A DNA stretch of 64,000 bases from Thalassospira sp. TSL5-1. Lineage in GTDB: Bacteria > Pseudomonadota > Alphaproteobacteria > Rhodospirillales > Thalassospiraceae. Below the pieces are notes generated by a model that was given only the letters and a program-made list of their open reading frames with translations, was not told the origin of the DNA and did no database searches. The position numbers were made by a program, and so were the translations under genes. The DNA lies in NCBI RefSeq assembly GCF_001907695.1, contig NZ_KV880639.1, forward strand, positions 260,103 to 324,102, in the 5' to 3' direction. This document shows, one piece after another, positions 62,735 through 64,000 of this stretch (its first letter is position 1; each line of letters begins with the position of its first letter).

Positions 62735-64000
62735 TTGACTAACGACGAATTTGTTTTTCTCGAAGATGACGAAACCACGCCAGCGCCATCGCAGCCCCAA
62801 ATGGCGCATGGCATTGCCTCGGCATGGCGCATTCTGGTCGTCGATGACGACCCCGATGTTCACGAAATCACGCAAATGGCGCTCGATGGTCTCGCTTTTC
62901 TGGGGCGCCCGGCAGAATTGCTTCATGCCTACAGCGCCAAAGAGGCCGCCGATCTTCTGACGCGGGAAACGGACATTGCCGTCATTTTACTGGATGTGGT
63001 GATGGAAACCAGCGATGCCGGCCTTAACCTGGTTGGGCATATTCGCGAAGCACTTGGTATGCGCAATGTCCGCATTATCCTGCGCACGGGGCAGCCCGGC
63101 CAGGCACCGGAAATGGATGCCATTACCAAATACGACATCGACGATTACAAAACCAAAACCGAGCTGACCCGCAACAAGCTGTTTACCACCATCACCACCG
63201 CCCTGCGTTCTTACGAGCGGATGCAAAAGCTCGACGCGAGCCGGGTGGGACTTGAAAAGATCATTTCTTCAAGCAACGAATTTCTGTCCCGTCGGGGTTT
63301 GCGCAACTTTGCCGAAGGGGTCATTACCCAACTTTCAAGCCTGATTGATGTTCATCCCGAAGGATTGGTTTGCGCAATTGGAGAACATGAACATCTAGAC
63401 CTGATCGACAGCCATCAGCCGGTTCCAGCCGGTCATATTCAGATCATTGCTGCCGCGGGGCGCTATAGCGAACTGATCGGCCTTGATCTTGAGGAACTGC
63501 GTGCCAGTGACATCCGGGAAGCCCTGCGCACATGTATGTTGCGCAAAGAAACCATTCTGCTGCCTGACTGTGTTGTTCTCTATCTTTATGTCCGCGAGGG
63601 ATATGCCCTTACAGTCTATATCGGTGCCCCCCACCCGGTTAGCGAGCTTGACCAGCATCTGCTTGAAATATTTTGCAGCAACCTGGCCCTGTGTGCCGAA
63701 AACATCCAGCTTGTCGAAAAACTCAAACGTCGCGCCTATGTCGATGAACTCACCGGACTTGCCAATCGCACGGCCATTCTGGAAACGATGACGGCCTTTC
63801 TTAAAAATCCCGATCCGCAGCCTCACTCCCTGATGCTGGTGGACCTGCAATTGTTTGCCGAAATCAATGATGTGCTGGGACATGCCTATGGTGACCGGCT
63901 CTTGTGCGCCGTTGGCGACCGACTTTCCAGTGTTCTGTCTGACTGCATAGTCGGCCGGATTGCCGCCGACCTGTTTGCCGTTGTCGGACGCAGCGAAGAA
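62735..64000 (+). CDS. Response-regulator/DUF3369/degenerate GGDEF protein (cut by window end)
   Basis: The first 422 codons of a longer protein. The likely start is TTG at 62735 with AAGGG upstream; an ATG at 62801 is possible. A receiver domain follows (ILVVDDDPDVHEITQMAL, phospho-Asp in AVILLDVVMETSDAG, and KTKTELTRNKL). Next is a DUF3369-type linker (GLEKIISSSNEFLSRRGLRNFAEGVITQL). A GGDEF-like domain begins DELTGLANRTAILETM. The expected DLDxFKxIND is DLQLFAEIND and the GGDEF motif itself is AADLF (RIAADLFAVV), so cyclase activity is probably lost. In this family an EAL phosphodiesterase domain usually follows, beyond the window. Confidence 0.85.
   Translation, partial: MTNDEFVFLEDDETTPAPSQPQMAHGIASAWRILVVDDDPDVHEITQMALDGLAFLGRPAELLHAYSAKEAADLLTRETDIAVILLDVVMETSDAGLNLVGHIREALGMRNVRIILRTGQPGQAPEMDAITKYDIDDYKTKTELTRNKLFTTITTALRSYERMQKLDASRVGLEKIISSSNEFLSRRGLRNFAEGVITQLSSLIDVHPEGLVCAIGEHEHLDLIDSHQPVPAGHIQIIAAAGRYSELIGLDLEELRASDIREALRTCMLRKETILLPDCVVLYLYVREGYALTVYIGAPHPVSELDQHLLEIFCSNLALCAENIQLVEKLKRRAYVDELTGLANRTAILETMTAFLKNPDPQPHSLMLVDLQLFAEINDVLGHAYGDRLLCAVGDRLSSVLSDCIVGRIAADLFAVVGRSEE

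Overview
The window is chromosomal DNA from a Gram-negative alphaproteobacterium. Dense ABC operons, DeoR, Lrp and LysR regulators, a cyanide-insensitive-type cytochrome bd oxidase, CysD plus a fused CysN-CysC, SulP and GlpD together suggest a marine Rhodospirillales organism. A Thalassospira-like genus is my best guess from gene content alone; no marker gene proves it. Most of the window is moderately GC-rich. The segment 6896-9660 and, more weakly, 37634-40770 are visibly richer in A+T. No rRNA, insertion sequence, integrase or CRISPR array was seen. One tRNA, Thr(CGU), lies at 9661.

Layout. 1-5.9 kb: a tightly overlapping operon (iron/phosphonate-type binding protein, fused permease, ATPase, metallo-beta-lactamase-fold enzyme) divergent from a DeoR regulator, with two identical 12-bp palindromes between them. 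6-9.1 kb: a YafJ-type glutamine amidotransferase and an AT-rich flippase-like/O-antigen-ligase fusion. 9.7-17.6 kb: tRNA-Thr, a sigma factor with a long unexplained N-terminus, a class III cyclase, a two-component pair divergent from a Gly-Pro-rich periplasmic protein, and a GNAT enzyme. 17.6-24.1 kb: Na/Pi cotransporter, GlpD with an operator-like dyad, asparagine synthetase divergent from an AsnC-type regulator. 24.1-29.9 kb: DeoR regulator, SLOG/LOG-like protein and a Ugp/Mal-type ABC transporter. 30-34.3 kb: an AcoR-like sigma-54 activator divergent from an aldehyde dehydrogenase with a clear -24/-12 promoter, then a DUF779 protein. 34.5-37.6 kb: YeiH exporter with its LysR regulator and an unknown membrane protein. 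38-40.8 kb: an SF2 helicase with predicted membrane helices. 41-43.7 kb: cydAB plus a 40-residue third subunit. 43.7-47.2 kb: MFS transporter, aminotransferase and Lrp regulator. 47.4-51 kb: cysD-cysNC and a ParD/ParE-type toxin-antitoxin pair. 51-55.6 kb: unknown protein, acyl-CoA desaturase, SulP transporter. 55.9-61.8 kb: polyamine-type ABC operon, carbon-nitrogen hydrolase and a second GNAT enzyme. 61.9-64 kb: CDP-alcohol phosphatidyltransferase and the start of a response-regulator/degenerate-GGDEF protein cut by the window end.

How the genes fit together. Three complete ABC importers suggest a scavenging lifestyle. Sulfate handling recurs (SulP, CysD/CysNC, YeiH), and SulP and cysD share a 12-of-13 match in their upstream regions. 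Phosphate and glycerol-3-phosphate handling cluster at 17-30 kb (NptA-like, GlpD, a Ugp-like importer). DeoR-type control appears repeatedly, and the TTTCGT/ACGAAA half-site occurs both at the first DeoR gene and in front of glpD. The strongest candidates for undescribed biology are the membrane-associated helicase, the flippase/ligase fusion, the sigma factor with its long N-terminal extension, and the metallo-beta-lactamase enzyme built into an importer operon.
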